From contig WION01000053.1 of assembly GCA_015039365.1 (NCBI GenBank), forward strand, positions 62,001 to 126,000: a stretch of DNA of 64,000 bases, in the 5' to 3' direction. The position numbers and the translations under genes were made by a program. The notes under the pieces are model-generated. The model was given only the letters and a program-made list of their open reading frames with translations. It did not search any database and had not been told where the DNA came from. The DNA is from Amanita rubescens (taxonomy: Eukaryota; Basidiomycota; Agaricomycetes; Agaricales; Amanitaceae). The stretch's first letter is position 1; each line of letters opens with the position of its first letter. This document shows, piece by piece, positions 45,242 to 55,757 of this stretch.

Positions 45242-45601
45242 ATGTCCGAGTCTGTGAAAGGCACCATTAAAGGAAGCGGCAAAAACTTCGCTGGTCGTTT
45301 CACACCCAAGGGATACTCAGTGCATCTCTATGGCACACTCGACCCACCCCTTCCGCCATTCAGTGTCTCAGAGGCGACTCTCCAGTACAATGATGTCGCG
45401 CATTTGGACGGAACGTATACAATCGCCATCGCTGCACCTTCCTTTGTAGGGGAAGCCAAGCTCAGCCTCAAGCTTATTAACGCAGGAGGAGTCGAGTTGA
45501 CAATTACTGGCGTACTGGATAACCCCATCCCCGAGAAAATACCCGTGTCTGGGACCGCTCGCTGGTTCTTAGTTTGCGTCTTGACATCTTCGTACAGTTA
45601 A
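45242..45601 (+). CDS. ~115-aa family member 1
   Basis: Single-exon protein of 119 residues, no signal peptide, no transmembrane segment, rich in alternating hydrophobic positions (beta-strand-like). Family landmarks: GTIKGSGKNFAGRF, GYSVHLYGTLDPPLPPFSVS, ATLQYNDVAHLDGTYTI, SFVGEAKLSLKLINAGG, VELTITGVLDNPIPE, VSGTARWF. After RWF the tail LVCVLTSSYS is foreign to the family. Compared with the relic at 43018, about 27 bp including the ancestral stop are missing, so translation runs into former 3' UTR. TATACTAATAAA (45226-45237) lies just before the ATG. I cannot assign the family to any known fold or function. Confidence 0.7.
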   Translation: MSESVKGTIKGSGKNFAGRFTPKGYSVHLYGTLDPPLPPFSVSEATLQYNDVAHLDGTYTIAIAAPSFVGEAKLSLKLINAGGVELTITGVLDNPIPEKIPVSGTARWFLVCVLTSSYS

Positions 45602-46073
45602 AGTTTTGCGTGGACCCTATTGAATGGCGAAAAACAACTTTTAATTGTCTGATCTGAGTAATTGTTAGAAAGGGCAGTCATTCGCATACTGAACGACCTT
45701 GTGATCGTCCGCGAGTTCGAAATTAGATTATGTAATGATCTCGCGATGCGTGACGCGTGACATGCTCTTTCTGCCGTATAACCTTCATCGACTTTCTAAT
45801 GGATCATATGCTCAAGTAAAGCCTGTACTTCCTTTTCCGATCTTCGCCGGTGTAACTCGAAACTGCCATCCAATGAGAAAGAAGAATTACATGGCTTCCA
45901 GATGAGGAAATTGGGACGACGCGGTCTCACCAGATCCGATGCATTGCCGCAACGACGTTCAAAACATCTCGCCGCACTACCCTCTTACCTTCAGCTTCAC
46001 ATATCCCAAATCCACTAGTGCGTTATATCTATCACTGCGCATCCCGACGTAACATAGGTTACCTAGGTTCATT

Positions 46074-46394
46074 ATGCCCCAATCTGATGAAGGCCGATTG
46101 ACAGCAGAGGTTAAAGATCAGTTCGTTGGACGCTTTGAAGTCGAAGGATACACCGTGCGCGTTAACGGCACGTTCAACCCACCTGTTGTACCATTCTCCG
46201 TTCCTATCGCCTTTCTCGAGTACACCAGTCTCGCGGACCTCAACGGCACATACACTTTCATAGCGCCTACTTCCTTTGTAGGACAAGCCAACATCAATAT
46301 TATCCTTATCAATGCAAATGGGGTCCAGCAAACCATTACGGGTGTACTCACCTGTGCCCACCGCAGAGCCTATTCCCATTACTGGAACTGCTAG
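46074..46394 (+). CDS. ~115-aa family member 2, C-terminus frameshifted
   Basis: Starts MPQSDEGRLTAEVKDQFVGR, then GYTVRVNGTFNPPVVPFSVP, YTSLADLNGTYTF, SFVGQANINIILINANGV and QQTITGVL. It then goes out of frame and ends in an unrelated 15-residue tail. Skipping one A after the Leu codon restores PVPTAEPIPITGTARWFQS with a stop at about 46410, which is the family C-terminus. So this is either a recent frameshift or one inserted base in the assembly. Confidence 0.65.
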   Translation: MPQSDEGRLTAEVKDQFVGRFEVEGYTVRVNGTFNPPVVPFSVPIAFLEYTSLADLNGTYTFIAPTSFVGQANINIILINANGVQQTITGVLTCAHRRAYSHYWNC

Positions 46395-48261
46395 GTGGTT
46401 CCAAAGCTAGTAAACGTCGGACCGCTTCGGTTTGTCGGTTTTTCCTTGCCTCTGAATACGCCTAACATTTCGGTCTAAGCACACACACCCCACTATCTTG
46501 ACAACGTATTCATGGATGGGTTTAGATCAGGAAATAGCATTTGCTGGTTATCATTTGAAGATGAATTATGCGTGCTTATTCAAGTTGTGCCGATTCGAAT
46601 AGATTAGTTGATCAAGTAAACGGCGCCTAGTATTCTAACATTGCGACGTGAGTTAACGCCGTCTTTGACCTTGAAGGCGCGTCAGATGGAGGTAGTATCT
46701 AGAGAACGGCGGGTCATGCGAATACGGACTCATGTTCTGGGCGTCAATTATCGTAATATGGATGAAGTCTGGTCGAATTACAATCCTCGCCGTTATTTAT
46801 TTCAACTTGCCCAGCAGCATGTAGCTCTTTGCGATTGTTGCGAGAGTGCGCTCCGTTCTCGTAGTCGGGCTGCTCGCAACTGTTTCATAACGAAGCCGAT
46901 ATTTCGTGCCACTTCCGTATATTGACTCATGATACACGCAAGGACCAATTCCACCCTAAGTCATATGATCAGAACTTGTTGGGCCTGGCTTCTGTCCGTA
47001 AGTTTACCACTCCCTTGATGGAGTAAATGTATCTCGCGAAGGAGTAAAGAATATCATTAACCTAGTCGTTTTGGTCCAATTTCCGTCTTCCATGCCTTCT
47101 GTCTGTCTACTATCGATTAACCCTATTTTGTAATGATGGAATGGATGCATCCACAAGGAAACGAGGTTTCCAGAGAAGCTGTGGAGAGGTCCTCGAATCG
47201 CAAATGTTGCTCAGACCTGTTACCGTTTTACGGCGATCAGCATTGTTCCCTGTGCCAGTCGTAGTCCGACCACAGGTCTATTCCCACACCAAAATCCACC
47301 CTTTGAGAAAATAGAACTTCTTGGGGAATCCCCAAGTCGAAAAGGTTGCGTATATTTACGCTATTCTTGGAAAATAATGTTGCGATATGCCATCCAGAAG
47401 TAACATTGCGATCAGATTCAACGAAGCCGCCTGGGAATCGAAACGTATACGTGGTGCATTTGTTCCACGCCATATTTCCGGATGGGAAGCCTAGGCCTCT
47501 TAGGGGCTTTTCCCAATATCCAAATAATGATAGAAGCTCCCTTCGAAGTTCAGGGCCTGATCGCCTGGGACAATCTTCCGTATCCAGCCCGGGGCAAGCC
47601 GCTATGTGGTAACTGTGCGCAAGAATGTCGTCTTAGTAGGTGTATTCTCAGGCTGATTGCAACGCGAATCGCGATCATGATGCACGATGTGTACCGCCTC
47701 GTAAAAAAAGCTGTTCAACTCTGAGCCAGTGGACCGATTCTCAGATGGTCTTGACGGTGTGCCGCCGTGTGCGGTCACTGAGGCTCATTCTTCGAATCAC
47801 AGCGACGGGAAGAAATTCAAGAATCGAAGATGCCACCAGCGTGACGGGGTCCCACGCGTTACTAATTGTAACGTGATAAAATACGCGATCATCGACCAGT
47901 CATCCAAAAGACGATTATTCGTTCCATCTGTCAAGTAGGCATCCAACGATGTGAACGGGGTGGAGCGTCAAGTGACACACTTTACCAAATAAGTCATTAT
48001 GACAGTCGACTACACCGCGACTTGGCAATGTGGCATTACACATTCGGGACCTATCCGGTGCTACTCATCTCCGGCGAGCCTTGCGGATTTCCACTTCTGG
48101 TTGCATCGCTTGATGCCTAGTGAACAATGGTTTTTCTCAGCAGGAAAGATTAGTCCATTTGGATAGACAGAAGACATGGAAGATGACAAACAGATCCAGA
48201 ACGAGAAGAAATGTAAACACAGAACATGCCGATATGGCGCAGTAGCAGATGGCTCCAAAGG
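46395..48261. other. 1.9-kb gene-poor stretch
   Basis: No supported gene. Frames at 46641-46925, 47237-47473 (minus) and 47482-47938 have no motifs and no splice partners. The sequence may hold remnants too decayed to identify by eye. Confidence 0.4.
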
Positions 48262-48269
48262 TATAAATA
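48262..48269 (+). promoter_or_regulatory. TATA box of family member 3
   Basis: TATAAATA lies 118 nt before the ATG at 48387, followed by a CT-rich leader. Confidence 0.5.
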
Positions 48270-48386
48270 CAGGTGGATTGACCGTCATACTCCCCATCTT
48301 CAAACCTCACATCTCCAAATTCAATAGTGGGTCATCTACTTTCGCTCTGAAGTGCGCTTGCTGACTAGGACCACAGGTTCATCATC

Positions 48387-48740
48387 ATGCCCACCGCCAA
48401 AGGTAGAATCGAAGGCACCGGTAACAACTTCAACGCCAGATTCAACGTTGAAGGATACTCCAAGAAGTTCACTGGCTCCTTCTCGGCAGGAGTCGTGTAC
48501 TTCAAGTCCGGCAACGCCACCCTGAAATACGATAATCTCTCAGAGCTCAACGGCGCGTACGAGATCACCGTTAGCCCCAGTGGGCAATCTTCCTTCGTGG
48601 GCGTAGACTCCCTCAAGCTCGAACTCAAAAATGAGGGCGACATTACTATGGAAATCTCAGGCAAACTCGACAACCCGATCGACGAGAGGCAAGCCGTTAC
48701 TGGTTCAGGAAAATGGTTCGAGGCCAAGGAGGACGACTAA
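48387..48740 (+). CDS. ~115-aa family member 3
   Basis: Intact single exon of 117 residues: MPTAKGRIEGTGNNFNARFN, GYSKKFTGSFSAGVVYFKSG, ATLKYDNLSELNGAYEI, SSFVGVDSLKLELKNEG, MEISGKLDNPIDERQAVTGS and GKWFEAKEDD. It keeps the terminal G-x-W aromatic of the family and has an acidic tail. With its clear TATA box and complete frame it is the best-preserved reference copy. Codon third positions are C-rich (GGC, AAC, TTC), suggesting high expression, in contrast to members 5 and 7. Confidence 0.75.
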   Translation: MPTAKGRIEGTGNNFNARFNVEGYSKKFTGSFSAGVVYFKSGNATLKYDNLSELNGAYEITVSPSGQSSFVGVDSLKLELKNEGDITMEISGKLDNPIDERQAVTGSGKWFEAKEDD

Positions 48741-49533
48741 ATGCGCAAGCTACTTGGTCCGTCTAATTCATTGGAGTTACCGAACAAATCTGATAGAATT
48801 GATTTAGCTCGTGCCCAGCTGTATAGTTGATCGAGATACATTTGTGTGCATTGTTTGTATACCAGAAATTAAATGTGACTCTTGATTGTTTCGAGTTTTC
48901 TGGTGCGATCAGACTTTGCTCGCGAAAAAAAAGTGATCTCGGAATCCACCTCTTAACCTCCCTGATGATTAGTTGGCAGCGTGCTGTATATGCGATCTCC
49001 GTCTGAATTTTAATCTATAAATCGACCGCCATTGTGACTTTTTGCGATCAATCTTCTATGCGATCGGCAAATATAAAATAAACCGATGTGCCATATAGGG
49101 AAAATATCTCATGATCGAGCCTGTCTTCCATTCCACCCTCAATTGAGGCTTTGACAGTCTGGATTTCCATCAGTCGTCGGATTGCAGCCTCTCATCTCAT
49201 ATCAGTAAATACGAACAGATTCCGTAAGCGATCAAAAAGAAGCAGCTGGCAAGCTGTGGGGGAACTTGCCCATCACCGTTTCGCAACATCGCCGGGCTGA
49301 ACATAGCTTCTGGAGGAACCTTTGAGTTGTCGTGACTCAAATGTGTTGTGATCAGATCATTATTCACCACAGTACGTCTAAACAAGCTTCCGTCAAGCGC
49401 TACTTTATACAACAACCCATGAAAGTTTCGACGTTTCAACAACAGGTGGACAAGTTCCTGGAACATACGATTAGATCGTTTCAAGAATTTCACAGACTTG
49501 GACGAACTGAGTATCTAATCAATCCGGGATATC
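48741..49533. other. Intergenic stretch
   Basis: No gene is supported. The 49332-49550 plus frame overlaps the end of family member 4 and lacks motifs. Confidence 0.35.
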
Positions 49534-49878
49534 CTATGGTATCGGAATGAGGATGAACGTGCCAAATCCCGTAATAACTTGTCTCTCGCGAGTCTGGCTG
49601 ATTATGATACCCTTAAGAGGCAACTTAACCGATGAGTCATTTACAAAGGTAATGTCAACCGTGGTTTCCCCTACAAAGGATCGAGGGTCGAAGAATTCGA
49701 TGTCGTATGTTCCTTTGAAATCTGAGACGTTCTTGTATTTCACAATGGCCCCAGGTGCGAGAAATGGCACGACAGATTGACTGAAGGTGCCAGTGAGTAG
49801 CACTATATTTTTCTGGGCGACGAATGTACCGGTGAAGTGGTTGCCACCCTGTCCGATGAGTATTCCTACAGCGGACAT
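49534..49878 (-). CDS. ~115-aa family member 4
   Basis: Single exon of 114 residues: MSAVGILIGQGGNHFTGTFV, NIVLLTGTFSQSVVPFLAPG, IVKYKNVSDFKGTYDIEF, RSFVGETTVDITFVNDSSVK, LPLKGIIISQTRERQVITGF and GTFILIPIP. It forms a divergent pair with member 5 (511 bp between starts) and is the closest relative of member 6 (FVAQKN signature, identical FILIP-type tail). Confidence 0.72.
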   Translation of the reverse strand: MSAVGILIGQGGNHFTGTFVAQKNIVLLTGTFSQSVVPFLAPGAIVKYKNVSDFKGTYDIEFFDPRSFVGETTVDITFVNDSSVKLPLKGIIISQTRERQVITGFGTFILIPIP

Positions 49879-50388
49879 GATGAAGCCTACATATCCAATC
49901 AGCGCATATACATAAGCAGGGTAGATAGCGCACCAGTGAGCCTGAAGCTGCAGAAGCGACCAATACTGTGAAATCTTGAACGTGTGATGATCTTCTTTTA
50001 TGTGTGTAATTCAAATTACGAAACGGGTACTTGAACAAGACAAATTGAAGGATCACACATCCCGCGGAACCATCGACAACCAGTTTGAAGGCTTCAGATC
50101 CGTTTCTAACCGATTCTTTTGTAGATTGAAATTGTCAGCAGAAATGTTCTCGTGAGAATAATCCAGTGGCTGACAAGGTACATGGAAGACGCCAAATAAA
50201 AATAGAACGAATGGAGAAATCTTCAAATCAATTCTGGGAAAGAGATATATTAGACGTTCGGAACAGAAACTTCTATAAACGCATGTACGTACATGCCTTC
50301 TTAGTGCTATACCTTCAGACCTCGTTACTGTGGTACGACTCGTAGCTCTCCATTTGCGTACATGCTAATCGGGGCATATAGATATCCC

Positions 50389-50727
50389 ATGTCGAAAATA
50401 GTCAAAGGCTCATTCCAGGGATCCAGTCAGAAATTTGATGGTCAATGGCTGATTGACTCAAAGATCACTGTGAAGCTGGATGGCAGGTTCGACAACTCTG
50501 TACCTTCATTCGTCATCTCTGCTGCACGTCTTCACTACGATGATGTCTCAGATCTCAAAGGGCGATACGACATCGTCGACGAGGTCTACGCCTCCCATGT
50601 AGGAGTAGGGGAGATCAATCTTAAATTCAAAAATGATAAAGGTATCGAGTTCAGGATTACCGGAAAACTGGACGACCCGATCGACGAGAGGGTAACCGTG
50701 CGCGGATTCTATGGTACATGGTCCTAG
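50389..50727 (+). CDS. ~115-aa family member 5
   Basis: Single exon of 112 residues: MSKIVKGSFQGSSQKFDGQW, ITVKLDGRFDNSVPSFVIS, ARLHYDDVSDLKGRYDIV, SHVGVGEINLKFKNDKGIEF, RITGKLDDPIDERVTVRGFY and GTWS. The family SFVG motif is SHVG here. An upstream in-frame ATG at 50362 exists; the later one is used because all paralogues start at this point. Confidence 0.72.
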   Translation: MSKIVKGSFQGSSQKFDGQWLIDSKITVKLDGRFDNSVPSFVISAARLHYDDVSDLKGRYDIVDEVYASHVGVGEINLKFKNDKGIEFRITGKLDDPIDERVTVRGFYGTWS

Positions 50728-51071
50728 TAGTGGCTAGCACAGCCCCCGAATTGTAGGTATTCCTATTGTGCCGTTTTCAGTCGGTCTAATGAAATGATCT
50801 AGGAAATGGCGCTACCTGCAGTTCGAGGGTTGGATGATTCAAGCATCAAATATTTTATGATGAATCTGTACTTTACATCGAGGAAATAACGTTCTTGGGG
50901 CTGCAGTTGCAGATGCGGTGCGATATACTCTGTAGTAGGAAGATCTTGATCTTGGGCTTGTAGCCCGAGGGCTACCGAAGGGCACGACACTCAGCCGCAA
51001 CACGGAGGCTCATGAGAATAAAACAGTTTGACTGCCCAGCAGATAGAAACATACGCACTGCCCGTAAAATT

Positions 51072-53282
51072 CTAAAGGGTATATTCTAAATTAACTTTCG
51101 CTCTATCCGTCGCCCAACGCTCTGCATCCTGTCTTCCCTTTTCTACGTCTACAGCAAACCAAATAATCAACGAAGCAGCTGTACAAATGGCAAATAGGAA
51201 AGGGAACCCCATCCAGTTGTTTCCCGTCTTGTTGATGATGGCTTGGATGACGTTCGGTCCTATCATGGAAGATGCACGGTTGGAGAGACCAAATAGTCCG
51301 AAGAACTATGATATAGACCTTAGCGGGAGAGAACGCAAAGGAAGAGTAGATACACATACCATGTTGTCATAGCCAGGCGGCGTCAGCTCGGCCATCATGG
51401 TTTGTGAGAAGGCATAGTAAGGTGCTTGGAATAGCCCAAAAATGACATTATATGCCCTTTAAAAAACATTTAATTAATGTCCAAAAGATGGATTCAACGA
51501 ACCAAAACTCCCAAGCATGGTGGTACCTTCAAGGCAAGCGGTTACCCTGAAAACTCGGGTATAATTCGAAAAGAATCTTACATACCCGATTTTATTTGTC
51601 CGAATGCCGATCGCACCCCAAAGAGGGATGAGAATCGTAAAAACGTTCGTGATAACGAACTGTTATAACAATGAGTATATGTAACAAGAGTTTTTCCTTG
51701 TCCATACCATCCTCTTCGTGCTGATCTTAAAATACCGTTGGATATACCAGAATCCCAACATGCTCGCCGTCGATGCCAAGGCTTGTGTAAGCCCAAGGTA
51801 GGTGTTTTGCAAGAAACTGAACGAGAATTTGTCGTTTTGACAGATGAAAACCAGAGTTCCGGTCGTGTTCAATCCCTGTGCACAACCGATGTGTTTCTAA
51901 TAGCCTTGAAATGGCATGCATTGATACGTACATCTGCCAATAGAAAGAATGCGAAGAGGTATACAAAGGTGTACGGTAGTTTCTTGTATTGTTTGAGCAC
52001 AAGCCAGATCTATCGGATAGTGGATCAGCGATACCTAATTAAAAATAAAGAGTTTGACCTGTTTCCAGCCGATAGTGAGGTAGTGTTCGCCTTCGGGAAG
52101 CGGAGGCCCATGTCGCGGCTCTTGAAAGATAACTAGAGAACAACAATAAGTACTAGAGTCGCAAATAAATCTGAGTATACGTACACCACCATATTCCCGT
52201 AATGATCCAATAGACATTGGTCCTTTGAGTGTCAGTCAAAAGAGAGGTGGATTGAAGACGGGATGCATACAAGACTAATGTGTAGTTGTTGGCCAATGGA
52301 TTCAGCGCCTAATGGCAGAAGTATTGACAAATTCAAAGAAGAAGTGACGGCGTATCCTATGTTGCTATGCATCTAGAAGGAAATCGGGCGCGTTAGCCTT
52401 GCTTCAATATATAGCGAGTAAATACAACACACCGTACTGATGTTGCTTATCCTATTCTTCTCAAGCGAAACTTCTAAATCCAACTCATCCTTGCTTATCT
52501 CGCCTTTGCGATACGTATCTTCGAGCTGACGAGTACGGGCAGTGTTACGTGCAAGACGCGGGAAAGCAGCGGCATAGAATACGAGCGTCGCACCGTATGC
52601 GACGAAGCCTATAATAAATAGAACCATCGCCGCTGGCCACCTGGAAGGAGCTCGAGACAACGTCAGTCGTAGCATATTGCTCAAAATGAATCAACTACTT
52701 GTCAGAGCCATGCAAGAAAATTGCGCTCCCCAGCATATAACTGTCACAGCCAGTAATAGATACCGTCCAAACTTTCCGTAGTCTGCAGCCGAACCTATTG
52801 TCGTGAAAATCGCGGTCATGATGGCGAAGCTGATTCCATTTGCTATCAGAACCACGCTTGCCACAGCTTTGGTTCTGCTCCCCCATCTGACGACGCATTG
52901 TCCCGATGTGTCGCTCGCTGTGCACGACGATCCTGGGCCTCTGACGGGGTCATATCCAGCTTGTGTCGTTAGCAACTGAAAGAGTGTCATAGTGAGACCC
53001 AATGGACCCACTCCCTGCGCAACATTTGAATAAGTTGCATCCATCATACTATATTAGGCAACAGACATTATCACCGTTATAGTACACTGGGAATCAATGT
53101 GCATATATATGAATACTTCTCTGAGCATAGGCGCAATAAGACTTACTGTAGTAGCTCCATAGCTCCTTCCTCGTCACGATGGGTTCACTGTCGTCACTTG
53201 CAGGGAGCGGACTGCTCGCTTTAGAGTCAATGTTGCCTATAAGCTCGACATCGCTACTCGCTTCGTTAATCGAGTCAGTCAT
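51072..53282 (-). CDS. ATG22-like vacuolar amino-acid effluxer (MFS)
   Basis: Atg22 exports amino acids from the vacuole after autophagic breakdown. About ten exons: a cytosolic N-terminus MTDSINEASSDVELIGNIDS ending TRKELWSYY, a membrane region QGVGPLGLTMTLFQLLTTQA, FTTIGSAADYGKFGRYLLLA, MVLFIIGFVAYGATLVFYAA, the central loop FPRLARNTARTRQLEDTYRK with EISKDELDLEVSLEKNRISN, then LVLKQYKKLPYTFVYLFAFF, LGLTQALASTASMLGFWYIQ, SQTMMAELTPPGYDNMFFGL, IGPNVIQAIINKTGNNWMG and the Atg22 hallmark DVEKGRQDAERW. Ten or more transmembrane segments. It sits between two duplicated pairs of the small-protein family. An Atg22 paralogue rather than the single-copy orthologue is possible. Confidence 0.85.
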
Positions 53283-53964
53283 AAAAGGACAACACGAAGA
53301 TAGGATCAAGGACTATGGGTCCTCGTAGACGGTGATGGGAAGCCGTGTCGTTTACCAAATGTAACTCCTCGCTATCGCAGGGCCGAAGAAGCAGGACGGT
53401 AACGTATAGAAGCGGCACGATCAGTTTCAGAAACCTTGGCATGCTGAGACCATGATGTTGATTGACTTGAGCATATGCTACCGGCTGGATTTCCTGCATT
53501 AATTTCTTTCAGTCCAAACTATCACAGATTGAATAGGCGCAGAAGTTCTCGTGTAATTTGGTCGGTTGAACGAAAGCTCGGAGAATCGGAACGGTTCCGG
53601 CTTGAAACATATGTGTCTGTATTTGTCACTACCCTGAGGAGTAAACAACGCGATACAGTGACGGGACACATTCGTCACGGTCCCCGGATGTTATTCCTTC
53701 AAACTTCAGGTTTTCAATATGACCTTAGATGCTCGAAGGCCATCCTAATCCATCCTGTATCTAATGACATCGGAGGCAGGATGCGTTGGATGTTCATGCA
53801 TTACAGAGACGTTTAAAATTCCAATGCTAATAAAACGCTATTTTTAATTTTATACAATCGCTTTTCCAAATTTCAACAACAGTCGCGCAACTTTCTGGAT
53901 CCTATCATCAGAATAATTCGGTAATTCCACCAACATAAACAAACCGAGTGGTTAGTCGGACGTC
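53283..53964. other. Intergenic between ATG22-like gene and member 6
   Basis: No gene. Segments resemble 55590-55750 (TGTTGATTGA-like and GAGTAAACAACGCGA), so the pair duplication extends into this flank. Confidence 0.4.
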
Positions 53965-54312
53965 CTACGGCGTCGGGATGAGGATAAACGTGCCAAATCC
54001 CCCCACAACTTGTCTCTCTTGAAGCGGGGTGGCCAAGATACCCGTAAGAGGCAATTTAACCGATGAATCATCATTGACAAAGGTAATGTTAACTGTGGTT
54101 TCGCCCACAAATCCGGGTGAGGAGATTTCGATATCATATTCCCCTTTGAAATCTGAGAGCTTCTTGTACATCACAGTCGCCACAGCAACGGTAAAGGGCA
54201 TGACAGCTTGACTGAAGATGCCATTGAGTAGCACCACATTTTTCTGGGCGACGAATGTGCCGGTGAACTTGTTGCCCTCTCCGCTGAATGTTCCTACGGC
54301 TGGTTGGGACAT
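53965..54312 (-). CDS. ~115-aa family member 6
   Basis: Single exon of 115 residues: MSQPAVGTFSGEGNKFTGTF, NVVLLNGIFSQAVMPFTVA, VMYKKLSDFKGEYDIEIS, GFVGETTVNITFVNDDSS, VKLPLTGILATPLQERQVVG and GFGTFILIPTP. Sister of member 4. The divergent partner is member 7, 657 bp away. Confidence 0.72.
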   Translation of the reverse strand: MSQPAVGTFSGEGNKFTGTFVAQKNVVLLNGIFSQAVMPFTVAVATVMYKKLSDFKGEYDIEISSPGFVGETTVNITFVNDDSSVKLPLTGILATPLQERQVVGGFGTFILIPTP

Positions 54313-54969
54313 GATAAGGCCTGCACCTCCAATCAGCATGTACGTTGAATATGGGGTAGATATCGCACTAGTGAATTTGACGCTGCAAACGTGGGGTTTG
54401 AAGATGGAAAGTACTGGTGTCAACAAGCCCGGTTTTTTTATCAGTTAGACAGTGATAAGTTGATGACAGCTTGAATCGGAGTTAGAGTACTTGACTGTGT
54501 CAAAGACAAGCTTTCGCCCACAGAACTGAAGTAACCCTTCTCGTGAAATCTTGATCAATCCAAATGACACGGGTGCCAAACTTCAAACGCGTCCCACGTC
54601 GAAATTGGTGCGCAGTATCGGCAACTGATTTGAACTCCTTCCAATAATCGTAGAACGTGTGATTTGGAGAAGTACATCTCCGTTTCTGACCGAGGTCACC
54701 GATTCTGTGGTAGATTGAAATTGTCAGCCAATATGTTCTTTTGAGAAAATCTAGTGACAGGGTGCATGGACGAATGGAGAAGTCTACAAATCCGGGAATT
54801 GAGATATTTTAGAAAGTTGGAACAGACACCTGATCGCGAAAGCACCAGGCCTCTCGTATAAATCCGTATGTAAACACAAAGCACCTCATTCAAACCTCGT
54901 TACCGTAGTCTGGTGCGACTCTGGATAGCTCTCCATTCGTGCACACGCTAATTAGGACTTAGACATTCA

Positions 54970-55311
54970 ATGGCGCACATAGTCAGAGGCTCACTCAAGG
55001 GATCCGGCGAGAAATTCAATGGTCAATGGATGATCGACTCGATCATTTTGAAGCTGGCTGGCGAGTTCAACAAAAGTGTACCACCATTCGTCGTCTCTTC
55101 TGCACGTCTGAACTATGATGATGTTTCGAGCCTCAAAGGACAATACGATATTGTTTTCCAGGCTTCCAAGTCCTTTGTAGGAGTAGGCGACATCAATCTC
55201 ATGTTTAAGAATGACGACGACCTCGAATTCAAAATTACTGGAAAATTGGACGATCCGATCGATGAGAGAATAAGCGTTGATGGATTTGGCAATTGGTCTC
55301 GTGGCCCATGA
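54970..55311 (+). CDS. ~115-aa family member 7
   Basis: Single exon of 113 residues: MAHIVRGSLKGSGEKFNGQW, MIDSIILKLAGEFNKSVPPF, VVSSARLNYDDVSSLKGQYD, SFVGVGDINLMFKNDDDLEF, KITGKLDDPIDERISVDGFG and NWSRGP. Sister of member 5. Complete and in frame; it retains the canonical SFVG and terminal G-x-W positions. Confidence 0.72.
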   Translation: MAHIVRGSLKGSGEKFNGQWMIDSIILKLAGEFNKSVPPFVVSSARLNYDDVSSLKGQYDIVFQASKSFVGVGDINLMFKNDDDLEFKITGKLDDPIDERISVDGFGNWSRGP

Positions 55312-55757
55312 TTGGTAAATTAGGTTTTTCTGTTTTATGGACGTTTTCAATCGGTCTAATGAAACGATACAGGAAATAGTACAGAGTGCACTTTGGGTTA
55401 CTCGATTGTTGAATATTTCATGGACAGATTTGTACTTACGTTCAGGAATGATGCGTTTTTGGCTTGAATATTTTGCATTTGCTAATGGAATGTCGCGTGA
55501 TTGCTCCGAGCGTAGCAAGATCTGCCGAGGCGACCCGAGGCTACTGAACCACATGATGCTCAGCTGTTACATGAATGAAAGAACAGTGCGGAGGAGGGTG
55601 GTACAACCAAAATGTTGATTGATTCGAGTATATCTGCCCTCATAACTTTGGTTTGAAAGTAAATTGAGCCAGATATATTTGTCCGTGCTTGACATCATCA
55701 TGCCGAGTAAACAACGCGACACAAGCGACGGCACGCTTTCGTTCCAGTCGCCAGAGC

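Larger units (their letters stand above)
49534..51000. repeat. Duplicated divergent-pair block, copy 1
   Basis: The block holds members 4 and 5 and their shared upstream and downstream flanks. It matches 53965-55575: coding regions, promoter flanks (TTGTAGATTGAAATTGTCAG against TGGTAGATTGAAATTGTCAG) and the 3' flank (TTTTCAGTCGGTCTAATGAA against TTTTCAATCGGTCTAATGAA). Confidence 0.8.
53965..55575. repeat. Duplicated divergent-pair block, copy 2
   Basis: Counterpart of 49534-51000 in the same orientation, on the other side of the ATG22-like gene. Confidence 0.8.

Noticed and set aside
46641..47938. Genes in the 46.4-48.3 kb gap
   Set aside because: Short motif-free frames with no plausible splice joins.
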